DNA of 64,000 bases from Leucosporidium creatinivorum (GCA_001600635.1 BCKL01000004.1:62001-126000), one strand, 5' to 3'; shown: positions 35,333 through 47,675, counted from the stretch's first letter. Notes: a model not told the origin generated them from the letters alone. Program-made: numbers and translations.

Positions 35333-36987
35333 ATGTCGTCTCGAGAGCTCCCAAAGGGCGTACAGGTGAGTTTGAGCTACAACAGCAGTCTGAGCGTTCA
35401 TAACTGACCTCACTTCTGCTCATGTAGCTCTGCCCACCCTCTTCGCACGCCGTCTTGCCCGGCTCCTTCACCCGCTCCGTCATGACCCCATCCTACTCGA
35501 CTCCCTCTTCCACCGGGCAACGCATCTTCCCCCTCAACCCCCAAGTCCCCTTCGTCGCGATCCACCCCTCCTTCCTCTCGCTCCTCGGCCCCTCCCCTTC
35601 TCTTCAGCTCATCGCCGCCTCAGCAGACGGCCGCTCCTTCGCCCACGAAGCGGGCGTCTACATCAAAGAGACTGGGGAAGTCTTCTTCGTTTCCAACCTG
35701 TATGAGGATCCCAAGCCGAGGAACCAGATTAGCAAGATTCGGTTGGATTGCCTCGAGAAGGGGAGGGAGGTGGGGAGCAGCTGGGATGAGATTGAGCCGA
35801 CTGGGGAGCAGGGATGTGTGACGGGGAATGGAGCGACGCTGTTTGAAGATAAACTGCTTTGGTGCTCGCAGGGAATGGGCACGGAGATCCCTTCGGCGCT
35901 CGTCGTCGTCGATCCTACTCCTCCTTACGCCGCTCGGCCCATCCTCAACAACTTCCACGGTGAGCTCCCTCCCATTTACTCCCTCGATTACTCGACTAAC
36001 GCTCTACCACCCTCCAGGCCGCCCCTTCAACTCCCTAAACGACGTCGTCGTCCTCCCCTGCTCGGCCGAGTACACCACCGACCGCTCCGACACTCACCAC
36101 CTTCCTCACACCACAATCTGGTTCACGGACCCCACCTACGGCTGGGCACAGCACTACAAGCCTCTTCCCGAGCTCCCTAACCAGGTGTACTGCTTTAACC
36201 CTACGACTGGGGACGTTCGAGTCGTCGCTGGTTAGTTTGGCTAAGCCTCGCAGTCGCGGATTGGACTGACTTTGAGAGTCGAGCAGATGGGTTTGAGATG
36301 CCTAATGGCCTTTGCTTCAACCCCGAGGGAACGAGGCTCTACATTACCGACACGGGCGTCGTGCAGCGCATGTCGGAGGGAGAGAACATCACCAAGGTCT
36401 CTTCGAGGCCAGCGACCATGCAAGTTGCCCTTCTGCCTCAATGGGGTCGATCGCTGACCCCTCTACGATGCTACAGCTACGTCTTCGATGTCGTAAGACC
36501 CGAAGCTGGTGCAGATTTGACCGCTGCTGGCCCGACGCTTCACAATCGCCAAGTCTTTGCTTACGCCGAGTAAGTCGGCGCTTTGTCTCGCTGCTGGAAG
36601 CCATCCTCATGACTCGGTCTTACTCTACAGCAACGGCGTCCCCGACGGGATCAAATGCGACCAAGCAGGCAACGTCTATAGCGGGTGCGGCGATGGGATC
36701 CATGTCCGTCCTTGCTCTTTCCCTCTCGCTCCCTCTCACCACTGACCCTCTCTCTCTTGCCCTCCCCTCCCATAAAACAGGTCTGGAACCCCCTCGGCAC
36801 TCTCATAGGCAAGGTCCTCCTTCCCCTCGACTCGATCCCCTCCTCCCTCCCTGCCGACCCAGAGAAGAAGGAGCACAAGGAGCGGTATTGCGCCAACTTT
36901 AACTTCGTGGGGAACAAGCTGTTTATTATGGGAGAGGATAGGGTGTATGTGGCGACGTTGGGGGAGGGGGTGAGGGGGGCGCTTTGA
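35333..36987 (+). CDS. SMP-30/gluconolactonase-like beta-propeller protein
   Basis: Probable calcium-dependent lactonase of the SMP-30/gluconolaconase/LRE family; substrate unknown. Exon 1 (35333-35365, MSSRELPKGVQ) joins exon 2 at 35428. The propeller features are NSLNDVVVLP, IWFTDPTYGWAQ, GFEMPNGLCFNPEG with LYITDTG, and VPDGIKCDQAGNVYSGCGDG, all typical metal-site and blade motifs (N..NDV, PNG, PDG..D..GN). It ends GEDRVYVATLGEGVRGAL, stop at 36985-36987. The intron at 36420-36476 has a GC donor and a CTGAC branch. Its 57 nt are also open in frame, so retention would insert 19 residues. No signal peptide is visible at the start. Confidence 0.87.
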
Positions 36988-37639
36988 GGGAGGCAGGGGC
37001 GCCGAGGGATGGAGAGTATTGGAGAGGTTGACAGTGGTGGGGGGTGGTGCAAGGAAGCGAGCAACCAGACACATGTGCCACTCATTGATGTAGTTCAAGA
37101 CGTCTGTGCCCACTCGAAGCATAGTGTCGACCGAAACTCAGCGCCGAGCTGAACTCGATGGCTTGCAGAGACTCGCAGCAGCCTCTTGCTTTCTGCCCAT
37201 CGAAGGAGGCATTCAAAGTAACCATTATTGCGCTGTGTTAAATAAGCGTGTAGCTCATGACACTGCGAGAAGGCCCAGAGACGAGCTCGCAAGCCCGCGA
37301 GAAAGAGAAAGGGGTAGCATTAGTCAGGACAGTCGAGTCTAGCTCCGCGACGTCTATCGATGTTCTGAGATGACTTTCAGCACCCTGTACCTCTTCTGAA
37401 GCTGCTGCGACTGCGCTCTGCTCGAGTCAGCTCACCGAGCAGGCGGAGCCAACTTGCGACTCTCCTTCTGCTCATCACCTCGTCTTCTCTTCAACTCGAC
37501 TACAGAACCGACAAGTAGCTACAGAGCACTCGCTAGCTCACCTACAGCAGCCCTTCCTTCTCCCTCACCACTCAGCGCCCCTCCAGCGCACGTCAACACC
37601 CGCTCCCCACTCCCTCTCCTCTCGCTCGTCTCGTTCAGG
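36988..37639. other. Intergenic
   Basis: About 650 bases between the lactonase and ARP3, both on the plus strand. The last 200 bases are C/T-rich with GACTACAG at 37498-37505, possibly the end of a 5'-UTR intron of ARP3. No gene recognised. Confidence 0.45.
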
Positions 37640-39364
37640 ATGGCTCAGCTGGCACCAGTCGTGCTGGATAATGGTACAGGTTCCGCCAAGATGGGGTGAG
37701 TAGCTCTGATGATACACAGCTGAGCTACAGCTTCAAGACGAGACCCGAGCTGACGAGCGTCCCTCTCTCCCGCCAATGTCATCTCCAGCTTCGCCGGTAA
37801 CTCGGACCCCTCCTTCGTGCTCCCCTCCTGCATCGCCACCCGCGGCGGCAACGCCTCTTCCTCCTCCCGCGCCCCCGCCGTGCCCAACAAGCCGTCATCA
37901 CTAGGCTCTGGCGGGCACCTCGCCTCCAAGCGCGGTATCGACGACTTGGACTTTTACATTGGCCATGAGGCGCTCGAGCACTCCAAGACCTACTCGGTCA
38001 ACTACCCGATCCGCCATGGTCAGATTGAGGACTGGGATCAGATGGAGAGGTACTGGGAGCAGTGCATCTTCAAGTACTTGCGCTGCGAGCCCGAGGACCA
38101 CGATTTCTTGCTTGTGAGTGGTAGCTGTAGGGCCTCACAGTCGATTCAAACTCATCCCTCCTGCTCCTACAGACCGAGCCGCCTCTCAACGCGCCCGAGA
38201 ACCGCGAGGCGACAGCCGAGATCATGTTCGAGTCGTTCAACGTCAAGGGCCTCTACATTGCCGTGCAGGCCGTGCTCGCTCTCGCTGCCAGTTGGTCCTC
38301 GGCCAAGGTCACGGACCGTACTCTCACAGGAACCGTCATCGACTCGGGAGACGGAGTAACCCACGTTATCCCAGTCGTGCGTTTCGCTCTCCTCTCCTCT
38401 CCCTCTACTAAAGCTCACCTAGTCTTCCGCAATAGGCCGAGGGCTACGTAATCGGTTCCGCCATCCGCCACATCCCCATCGCCGGACGCGACATCTCCTC
38501 CTTCGTGCAGCAGCTCCTTCGCGAGCGAGGCGAGACGGGCATCCCTCCCGAGGATTCGCTGCGCGTGGCCGAGAAGATCAAGGAGGATTACAGTTATGTC
38601 TGTGGGGATATGGTTAAGGAGTTTGGCAAGTATGATAAGGACCCGTCAAAGTTCTTTGCGCTTTACGAGGGGTTGGACACGAGGACTGGCAAGGTGAGTA
38701 TTCTTGGGGTCACCGGAGAGAGGGGGAGAGAGGGAAGTTGCTGACGATCTATCGATATACAGGCCTACAAGGTTGACGTCGGCTACGAGCGCTTCCTCGC
38801 CCCCGAGATCTTCTTCAACCCCGAGATCGCCTCTTCGGACTTCCTCACTCCCCTGCCCGACGTCGTCGACCAAGTCATCCAAAACTCGCCTATCGATGTG
38901 CGACGAGGACTTTACAACGTGAGCTGCTCCTTCCGCCCTCGTCCACCGAGCCGAGCTGACCCGCTTCCATTCGCTCGGCGCAGAACATTGTCCTCTCCGG
39001 AGGATCCACCATGTTTGACCACTTCGGCCGTCGCCTGCAGCGCGACCTCAAGCACATCGTCGACACGCGTATCCAAAACTCCGAGACTCTGAGCGGCGGA
39101 CTGATGCGCGTACGTCCTTGCTCCTCCTCTCTCTTCCCTTCCCTCGCTAACCCCTCCCCCTCTCGCACCACTGCGCTACAGTCCACCGGCGTGAACGTCA
39201 ACGTCGTCTCGCACAAGAAGCAGCGCTACGCCGTCTGGTTCGGCGGGTCCCTCCTCGCCTCGACGCCCGAGTTCCACGGCTACTGCCACTCCAAGGCCGA
39301 TTATGATGAGGTTGGACCTAGCTTGGTCAGGCGGTTCGCCATCTTTGGGTCGGCTACCAACTAG
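37640..39364 (+). CDS. ARP3: Actin-related protein 3 (Arp2/3 complex)
   Basis: ATP-binding subunit of the Arp2/3 complex, which nucleates branched actin at endocytic patches. The start [19 protein letters not shown] is the classic Arp3 N-terminus, followed after an intron by [18 protein letters not shown]. Other actin-fold motifs: [54 protein letters not shown] (phosphate 2 loop), [33 protein letters not shown] (adenosine site) and [15 protein letters not shown]. Seven exons; the intron before NIVLSGG ends CTCGGCGCAG. A stretch of Ser/Ala near residues 35-55 ([15 protein letters not shown]) is the usual Arp3 loop, slightly expanded. Stop TAG at 39362-39364. High confidence. Confidence 0.95.
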
Positions 39365-39622
39365 AGTGTAGTCATGGGATCGTTGGGGGGGCTGGAGAAG
39401 CGAGGAGAGGTGGACGAGCCCTGGGAGCCGATTCGGAGATGGGACGTTGTGCGGGGAGAGGACCTGAAACGTAAACGGTGTAGTATTGCCGATATTCTGC
39501 ATTTCGTCGGCTTGAGAGTCCGCGAACCGAGCCTCAGCCAGCCTCAGCCTACCCCTTGGCGACGAGCGCCCCGCCCAGCTCTCTCTCCCACCCTCACCTC
39601 GTCTCGCTTCTTGCACTCGACC

Positions 39623-41264
39623 ATGGCCATGTCAGCACGCGCGATCCCGCCCGTAGCAGCGCAACCCAGCTCCTCCTTCCTGAGCAACAGCTCCCTCCCT
39701 CTCCGCTCCTCAGCAGCCTCAGCCTCAGTCGCTCCCTCCTCGTCAACGAGCGACGTCTCAAAGGTCCCTACGAAGCGGTTGGTAGGGCATAGGAGTAACG
39801 TGCGATCCGTAGCTTGTAAGTTCAGCTGCTGTGTGCTGCGAGGAAGGCTGGGAGCGTGTAGCTGACTAGCAATGAGGATGACAGGGAACGCGGATGGTCG
39901 ACGACTCGCTTCGGGCTCGATTGACCAGTCGTTGAGGATTTGGCAGCCGGAGAAGGGTGAGTCTTGTTTCTCTGTAGCGCTGCATAAGCTGGGCCAGAAA
40001 GCCTGGCAGACCGGAGAGCGGAGGTGTTGACCCTCCCGCACCCTTCTCGAGCAGACCAGAGGACTAGCGTCGAGTACAAGGGGCATACGGCGGAGGTGTC
40101 GCAAGTGAGGTGGAACCCTACACATCCGGAACGGCTGGCGAGTTGTAGTGCTTCTGGTGAGTCTGTCGACGGTCTCAGCGCGGAGGAGCACAACCTAATT
40201 CTGCCGACGATCTACAGCCTCGGACAAAAACCTGCACTTCTGGTGAGCTACACTCTATGTTACTCCTGCTGCTCCTGCTGACCCGTCGCTTTTCAGGGAC
40301 ATGCGCCGTACGCTTCGCCGACTCCGAGCATCTACCTTCGCCGGCCGCTGACCTTCGCTCCAACTCACAGAGGGAGGTCGACCGACAGCGTCACTAGAGC
40401 TCGAGCCTGGTACTATCAACATAACATGGTCGCCGGACGGCAAGACCATCATCTGCGGCAACAAGTCGGACCAAATCACTCACGTCGACGTCGAAGCGGT
40501 GGCCATCACGAAGATGTGGAAGAGCAAGAAGGAGGTGAGGAGTTCAGAAACATATTCGCTTCCACTTGAGAGCTGAAGCTGACCGACTATGTCCTGCTTA
40601 TAGGCCAACGAAGTCGTCTTCTCGCACAATGGCTCCCTCCTCTTCAGCGCCCTCGACGGCTACATCAACATCGAAGCCTTCCCTTCCGGCGAGCAAGTGC
40701 ACGCCGTACACGTAGCTACCGCTTCTACTACTGTGATCGACTTGGATCCCCGAGGGAGGTGAGTCGTCTCGTTTCTTGCTACTTCGGCGAGCGCTTGCTG
40801 ACGAACGGAGTACACCAGGTATCTCGCGGCTGGGTCTAATGATGCCACTGCAACTCTGTGGGATACGAGCGAGTGGACTTGCGTTACTTCGTTGGGTGCA
40901 CATGAGTACGTCGAGCTTGTACAGGCGGGAGCTTCGGCGATGATAGCTGACCTTTCTTTACCTCACAGCGAGCCGCTACGACTGTGTCGCTTCTCGCAAG
41001 ATGGTCAATACCTCGCTACCAGCTGCGACAACCAGATCATCATCGTCAGTCTTCTCTCTCTCGGCTCGGGCGCTCTCTTCTCTCAGCTGAGATTCACCCC
41101 TCCCCCAGTCCGAGGTCCCCTCCTTACGCAAATTCACCTCCATAATCGCTAATGGCTCGGTCGACACTCTTGCCTGGCACCCTACACGGAATATCCTCGC
41201 CTACGCTTCCGAGGATTCGGAGGGAGGAAGGCCGAGCGGCTCGATTCGGCTTTGGGGGATGTAA
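39623..41264 (+). CDS. THO3: THO complex subunit 3 (Tho3/Tex1), WD40 protein
   Basis: WD40 propeller of the THO/TREX complex, coupling transcription to mRNA export. After a Ser/Ala-rich N-terminus (MAMSARAIPPVAAQPS) the WD repeats begin with RLVGHRSNVRSVAWNADGRR and LASGSIDQSLRIWQPEK. Then come YKGHTAEVSQVRWNPTHPE, TINITWSPDGKTIICGNKSD, VVFSHNGSLLFSALDGYI and YLAAGSNDATATLWDTSE. The order ends with FSQDGQYLATSC and VDTLAWHPTRNILAYASED. This arrangement, including the GNKSDQI and DPRGRYLAAGS blades, is that of THOC3/Tex1. About ten short exons. The ATG at 39623 has an adjacent in-frame Met (MAM). Stop TAA at 41262-41264, directly after IRLWGM. Confidence 0.87.
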
Positions 41265-41763
41265 CCTGTCGTGCGTCGGTGATCCGTGCAACAACACGAC
41301 GCGATATTCAGGACATCGCGCAGGAGAGGGTTTGCGTACAGAGAATGCGCAGGACGAAGGGGAGAGGAGTGATCGAGGTCGCAGGCCTCTGCCGGAGCGG
41401 CCAACAGTGCGGCCAACTCTCGAAGAGGACCGCCGACACGGACGCGCCTCCGAGGTCTGCATCTCCTGCTTTGTCTGGATCTCTGCTTCTCATCACCAAC
41501 ACTCCTTCCAAGCAGCTCCTGCTCCCCCAGCACCCCGACTCTCGACCTCAGCCCGGCTCCAAATCACCGACCGACCGCGCAGCTCCTTCCCCCTCAGCTC
41601 CAGTCGCTTGCTGCAGCCCATCGCGCTCGCGCAACGGACAACAAGACTTTGGCATCCCAGATCACTCTTTCCTTCCTGCTACACCATCGCACGCCACCTA
41701 CACGCCACCCCCTACAGCTCTACAGCAAACAGGCTCTAATCGCCGGCCTCCCCCACACTCGCG
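41265..41763. other. Intergenic
   Basis: About 500 bases between THO3 and the arylsulfotransferase-like gene. C-rich leader sequence runs up to the ATG at 41764. No additional gene recognised. Confidence 0.45.
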
Positions 41764-44024
41764 ATGCTCTCCTCCGCCCTTGCCTTCGCTCTTCTCACCT
41801 CCTTCGTTACGGCCGATGAGGTCTACTACAACAGCGCTGAGTGGACAGCAGGAACGTATGGAGCTGCCCCCGTACAGACGTTCATGTCTAGCAACCTCAC
41901 GCCGCCCGCTTTCAACATCTTGACCACTCCGAGCTCGGCGTCGAATTACTCGTTGCTCAGCTACAGAGGTGCCGCCACTACGCAACCAGCCCCAATAATC
42001 ATGGATAGCAACGGCTCGTTGATCTGGTCCGGTACGTTTCAGCCTCTCTCACTTCTCTACAGCTCTTCTCGGCGCTCGCTCACCCTCGCAATTTCCAGGC
42101 TCGGCCGACGGCTACACCAACTCGATGAACACGCTCGTCCAGACCTACAAGGGGGAGCAGGTCCTCACCTTCTTTACGGGAGACTTCTATGCTGGAGGAT
42201 ATGGGCAAGGAGCGTGGAAGATGCTCGCTAGCAACTACTCGCTCGTCGGGACTGTCATGACGCTAAACGAGACGACTGAGGGAGATAACTCGGACTTTCA
42301 TGAGGTGAGTTGACTTTCATATCTCTGATGGGTCGACAGACCGCTTTAGGGTGCCTCTAGGACACGCTAAGCACTTCACAGTCGCTCCGAGCGGAACCCG
42401 GCTGCTCGGCGATCGCTTCGGCTTTCGTCTCGAAGTCTTGGGCAGCCTACAAGCCGGTCTCAGCGCCTCCGTACTGATGTGCAATGCTCCTCCTTCCTCC
42501 ACATTACCGCAGTTTTTCATCACCTCGAACAACACCGCCCTCGTCGAGAGCTGGAGGGTGACCGAAGCCGACCTTTCAGGCGTCAGCGGCTACGACAGCG
42601 CCAACCCTGCTACTTGGACTTGGGACTGCGTCTTCCAGGAGATCGACATCGAGACCAACACCCTCCTCTTCGAATGGCGCTCCCTCGAGCATGTCGACCC
42701 TTCGGAGACTTACTTCGAAATTTCGGCCGGCTCGGGCAACTCGTCTTCCAACCCCTTCGACTACTGCCACATCAAGTGAGCTCTTCATATTAACTCCGAC
42801 TCACTCTAATTCGCTTGCTGATCCTCTCCTCTCCCCACAGCTCACTCGAAAAGGACAGCATCGGCAACTACCTCGTCTCGATGCGTGGCCCTTCCACCGT
42901 CTATTACATCGACGGCACCACTTCCGAGATCATCTACCGTATCTCGGGCAAGAACACCAACTTCACTATGGGCGCCGACGCCCCGTTCTGGTACCAAGTG
43001 AGTTCTCGGCGCTCGTCTCGGGCTCGTCTTGACGCTCAGATGGTGACAGCTGAATGTCACTAGCACGACGCACGCTTCCGCTCCGACAACACCGTTTCGC
43101 CTTACAACATCTCCCTCTTCGACAATGCTGCTGGTGGAGGAGGAGACGTTGAGACTACTGCTCGTGGTATCGTCCTTTCCATCGACACGGACGCCATGAC
43201 CGCCGAGCTCGTCTGGTCTGCTGCACCGAGCTTCAACACTACTGCCGCTTCGCAGGGATCGCACCAGGTGAGCTTGAAGGCGCTGAGTTAGACGAACTCT
43301 GAGCGCCGAGCTAATTCTCGCTCCCCGTCGCAGATCCTCGACAACGGCGATCATGTCATCGGCTGGGGAGCCGTTCCCCAGTTTTCCGTATACAACGAGG
43401 CTGGAGAGCTCATCGAAGACGTCCGTTTCGGTGTCAACGCCTCAACGGTGCAGAGCTACCGCGCTTTCAAGCAGGTCCGTCTCGCTCGCTTGCTTGGCGC
43501 TTTCGCTCACTCGGCTGACCTCTTACTCGTCATCAGGACTGGACCGGATACCCCCTTACTACTCCCTCATTCACGCTCAACACTTCCCACGCTTTCGCCT
43601 CCTGGAACGGAGCGACCGAGGTCGCCAGCTGGGAGCTGCTCGGCGGATCGAGCGCCGACAGCCTTTACTCCGTCTCCACCAACAGCAAGGTCGATTTTGA
43701 GACTCCCATGAGCTACAACTCTTCGCTGGCTTTCCTCTCCGCTGCTGCCATCGCCGCCGACGTGAGTCTCTCACCATTCTTCGACGACCGAGTCCAGAGC
43801 TGATCTTCCTTCACTCGCAGGGCACTTGTCTCGGTGTCTCCGACGTCTACGAGGTCTCGTCGCTCGCCACCACCGGAACTGCTGGCACTTGCCCTTCAGG
43901 ATCTGCCGTCGCCGCCTCCGGATCCGGCTCGAGCTCGTCGACCACCGCCTTGACTTCGTCGGCCTCAAGCTTGAAGGTTGGAGGGCTCCTGGGGGCGGTC
44001 TTCGCTGTTATGCTTATTCTCTAG
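41764..44024 (+). CDS. Secreted arylsulfotransferase (ASST)-like protein, probable GPI anchor
   Basis: Extracellular beta-propeller protein of the fungal ASST-like family; enzymatic activity in fungi is not established. A signal peptide is plain: MLSSALAFALLTSFVTADE. Many N-glycosylation sequons follow (NLT, NYS, NGS, NET, NNT, NIS, NTT, NSS). Family motifs include PAPIIMDSNGSLIWSG, DYCHINSLEKDSIGNYLVSM (the His region near the sulfate-binding site of ASSTs), TVYYIDGTTSEIIYRISGK, FRSDNTVSPYNISLFDNAA and GSHQILDNGDHVIGWGA. The C-terminus is a Ser/Thr run followed by a hydrophobic tail (VGGLLGAVFAVMLIL), as in GPI-anchored proteins. About nine exons; one intron near 42306-42512 is unusually long for this window (about 200 nt). 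Stop TAG at 44022-44024. Confidence 0.83.
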
Positions 44025-44213
44025 AGGTGTAGAGATACTTGCTAGAACGCCAGAGCTGTGCTAGCTGGCAATATGCGCATTATGTTCCGCTCCCAATTCG
44101 AGAGTAGCGAGCGCCGAGCAGGAGCCAAGCGAAGCTAGCGAAGTCTCTCTCCGCTCCTTCTCGCAAGCTCGCTTCAAGCGTCTGAGGGTACAAACTCCTA
44201 TTTTTGAACCTGC

Positions 44214-45471
44214 TCACACCCAGATCAAGTTTGCATCCAGTCCATTCCTCACTAAAGCCTTCAGCTCGCCAACCGCCGCCGACGGCCAATCTCTGCCCTT
44301 CCTCGCTGTGACCGATTTGACGCGGGTCTGGAAAGCATGGGCCTGGGTGACAAGATCCTCGATGGCGTCTTTGCAAGCGGTCCAGGTCCCGACTGTGAGC
44401 ACTGAGTTGGTGAGAGTGACGGTGGGCGAGTGAGGCTTCGAAAGGGTGTGGTAGACGAAACCGCGGTGAGCAGGGATGACCAGCTGCACCAGTTGGGCGT
44501 AGGCGGAGCTGCTAATGCCATGAACTGGAACTGCAACGCCTTAGCTGTGCGAATGAGCGGGAGCAGCAGTTTGCTGAAGTCGGCGAACGTCACGACGTCC
44601 AAAGGATTCGTGTTGAAGAGGCCGAACTGAACCTTCGAGCTGGACGCAGCGAGTAGACCTAGTACCCAGCTGATGTGATCCATGCGCGGTCCCCTGTACT
44701 TGACGGTGATGTGGAGCTCGGCAACATTGCAGGCCGAAAGGGAGGGGCAGCTGTCTTCGTCGCCGAGCCCTAGGAGGAGCTGAAAGAAGTCGAGGTGCTG
44801 GATGGCGGGCGTCGCAAGGATGAGGGCTTTGGTCGAGAATACTCCTCCGCCTGGGCTGAGCGAGAGCGTCTTCAATTGCCGAAGGCGACCGACCGCGCTC
44901 AGCATCGAGCACTCGGCGTTGATGTCCCTGGGCACTCCTCCGATATTGAGGCGCTGAATACGACGGCACTCGTCGATAATAATCGATACGAGTCTAGTCT
45001 CCAATGTCGACAGAGAATTATCGACCTGCAGCAGCTCCAGGAGCTGTCCGTCTCCCTGCAGTTGCAGCTCGCGGATCGCCTGGCCAAACTCAGGATGCTC
45101 GAGGAGGAGGTCGGCAAATCCGAGAAGTCGATCGAACCCGGAATCGTCCCAGCTTGTGTATCGACGAGCGGGAGCGTACCAGCGCTGCTCGACGAGGGCG
45201 AGCTTGGTGAGGTCTCGCGACGAGAGTTGGCAGGCGATATCGTCGAACAGCTCGTCGGGGATGTCCTTGAAGCTCTTCGGCATGCGAGTTTCGATCGAGA
45301 GGGCGGCGAAGGAGCGGTCCATCGCGTCGGCGGAGGAGGGAGCACCCTGCGAAGAGAGCAGCAGCTGGTCAGCTCTCAATCTCGGCGCTCGTCTCTTACG
45401 CTCTGTCAACTCACCTGCACCATCTCACCACTCTCCTGCTCCTGCTGCAGCTTCGATTCTTGAGAGTTCAT
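44214..45471 (-). CDS. F-box protein B, with a one-base frame break near its C-terminus
   Basis: SCF-type adaptor candidate, closest in leader and layout to copies A and E. Exon 1 (from 45471) reads MNSQESKLQQEQESGEMVQ. A short intron with GCTGAC branch is followed by GAPSSADAMDRS. The F-box is KSFKDIPDELFDDIACQL then LTKLALVEQRWYAP. LRR-like segments follow (VSIIIDECRRIQRLNIGG and AVGRLRQLKTLSLSPGG). After APPTPNW the frame no longer matches relatives. Beginning about 44485-44495, a neighbouring frame continues the family tail (VQLVIPAHRGFVYHTL through ELKALVRNGLDANLIWV, stop 44214-44216). A single missing or extra base there would explain it. Either a recent pseudogene or a sequence error. 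Confidence 0.75.
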
Positions 45472-45905
45472 TGCGAGCTTCGACGACCTGCAAATCGACC
45501 AGCAAAACATGAGCTCGAGCCCTTTCACTGTCAACGTTCGTCTCCTGCCTTTGTTGAGCTGCTCTCTCGCGAGAGAAAGAGCTGGGGAGGGACCGAACAG
45601 TGATGCAGAGTACTCACCTAGCTAGCGTGCTCAGGCGCTGAGAGCTACGAGTTCCTACTTCCAGCAGCGAGCGAGGCGAGGAGGCGTGGACGAGAAGGGA
45701 AGGTGGGAAGCGACGCAGCAACGAGGGACGAGGGGAGATGTAGGGATGTAGCAGTCGTCCAGTAGAGCTTCCAGCAGCTTCGAGTCCTGTCCAACCAGCG
45801 AAAACGAGTCGAAAGCGAAGAAGACGAGGTGATGGCGGGAGGGAAAGGGAACTCGACGGCCAAGTCCTCGCTTCCCCCTCCGCCTCGAGCAGAAGAAAGG
45901 GGCGA
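45472..45905 (-). repeat. Duplicated F-box 5' leader, copy B
   Basis: Minus-strand copy of the leader seen at 14697-15091, 54745-55300 and 60905-61441. It has the same GCTGGAAGCT block, a GTGAGTACTCTG donor, the GCTCGAGCTCATGTTTTGCT word and a TTTGCAG acceptor just before the B start. Conservation includes the UTR intron. Confidence 0.7.
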
Positions 45906-46261
45906 GTCTCTTTGCTCTGTACGGCTCTCTTCCGAGCTATGACAACGGAGAGAAGAAACTCTGCAATCAAAGCATCCACGTCTTCCCGCTTGAGCCCGAA
46001 ATCAGCCAACGCCAAGCTCGCCAGCCTTGCATCGCCGAAGCCGGCTCTCGCTGGTCTGCTCTTTTTCGCGGACTCTCGGTCACCGTGCGCCACACCAAGA
46101 GAAAACTACCTCCATACTTGCATGACACTGTGTAGCAAAGCCACCCAGCAAGCGCTTCCCCCAGCACCCCTCCTCTACCTCCGCCGAGCAGATCCGGTCC
46201 AGCTGCGATGCGAGATGAAGGATCAGCTTTGATCTGTCTCTGAGAGAGGCTCGAACGCACC
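45906..46261. other. Intergenic between F-box genes B and C
   Basis: About 350 bases between the B leader and the C stop codon. No gene, RNA or repeat recognised. Confidence 0.4.
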
Positions 46262-47675
46262 TCAGCACCACTCAACATCCACGTGCACCACCTCTACAAT
46301 CTTATCCAGCAGCGCAACGTTCTCCTCGCCCCAAGCCTGCCTGCCTCCCGCCTTGATGCTCCACTGCGTCTCTCTCGCCGAGGAGAAGCGTAGGAGATTA
46401 GCGCAAAGGTGTCTGAGGCATGCCTCCTGCTCAACGCCCTTCCCCGTCCAGAAGCGTCGGAAGACGGTACAGCGTCCGAAGCCGCTGGCGCTGGGCATGA
46501 CGTGCTCCATCAGTACCCAGGCTGCGTCGGTCGGCAGGTCCGGATAGTGCGGTGTGGGATCCCAGGTGCGGGTGAAGTGACTCCAGCAGAAGAAGGTCGT
46601 CTGCGCCATGTAGGGGGAGCAGGCCGCCTCGATCTCGGCGGGAGTGATGTAGGCCGTATTGGCGTCGTTCTCGATGCAGACCTCCAGGAACTGAGAGTCT
46701 TGAGCGAGGGCATGGAGGAGTAGGCTGAGAGCGAGCACATTGACGCCGACGACGTACAAGTCGCAGCGGGCGACTGAGCATCGTTGGAGGCGAGGGAGAG
46801 GACGCATGGGGTCGAGGCGGAGGGGGCAGCGAAGGTATTGAGTAGAGGAGAAGGCGGGTAGTGCGAGAGGGAGATGTTCGACTTCGAGGAAGCTGATCTG
46901 ACCTCCAAGGTCGGCGTCCTGGAGGCACTCGAGGTGACCGATCGTGTCCATCAACTGCTTCTGCACCGACCAGTGGGGGATGTGGGAGCTGAAGCGGAGC
47001 TCTTGGAGGTTGGGAAGTTCTTGCAAAGCGATGAGGAGGGCGCGGCTGGTGAGAAGAGGGAGGTAGGGAGTCTCGGGCTCGCCGGACTCCTCGTCGTCCA
47101 AGTTCCCCTGGAGGTGCGCCTGACGGACGCGTTGGGCTAGCTGAGGGCGCTCGAGCAGCAGGTCGGTGAACTCCATCAACTCGTCGAAGCCGGTGGCTTT
47201 CCAGATGGCGTGTCGGTGAGCGGGCCCACGCCAGCTGCGGGCAACGAGGGCGAGGGAGGGCAGGTCGGCGGGAGCGACGAAGACGGCGATGGTGTCGAGG
47301 AGCTCTTCGGGGAGGTCGTTGACGGTGAAGGGACGTCGTTTGGAAGCGAGGGAAAGCTTCGAGACATCGCGATGCAACTCGGCGGCGTCGTGCTCTTGCT
47401 CGGCGGAGGCGGTCTGCAAAGGGGGCCAACTCGTCAGCTGCGACTCGGCGGTGCGAGAGGTGTATAGATAGCGCACGTTCGCAGCTGAGAGTCCACGAGT
47501 TGAATTGCTGCGCATCCCGGGAGCTGCAGCAGACGAAGCGCTGTTGAGAGGAAGAGGTCAACTTTCAGCAAGCAAGCAGCTCGCCCGAAGCAGCGCGAGC
47601 AGCAGAAGAAACTCACGTTTTCCCTCCTCTACCGGCTGTGACCTTCTTCCCCTGCTTCGCTTTGATCTTACCCAT
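46262..47675 (-). CDS. F-box protein C, apparently intact
   Basis: F-box adaptor candidate of the second subfamily (with D). Exon 1 (from 47675) reads MGKIKAKQGKKVTAGRGG. Exon 2 (SSAAAPGMRSNSTRGLS) is followed by a 63-nt intron (GTGCGC, GCTGAC, TTTGCAG) that is also open in frame. The main exon then has VSKLSLASKRRPFTVNDLPE, the F-box (DLPEELLDTIAVFVAPADLP then LALVARSWRGPAHR), and LRR-like segments such as LIALQELPNLQELRFSSHIP. The conserved tail is WGEENVALLDKIVEVV followed by HVDVEWC. The exon pattern matches D exactly. The strongly basic N-terminus suggests a nuclear or nucleolar signal. No lesion seen. Confidence 0.8.

Noticed and set aside
35333-44024. Four plus-strand genes in a row as a metabolic gene cluster
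   Set aside because: Lactonase, Arp3, Tho3 and the ASST-like protein have unrelated roles and 260-650 bases between them; ordinary compact fungal spacing.
46431-47561. 376-codon minus-strand frame overlapping F-box C
   Set aside because: Pro/Arg/Ser-rich alternative frame of gene C; the real frame has the F-box and the conserved tail.
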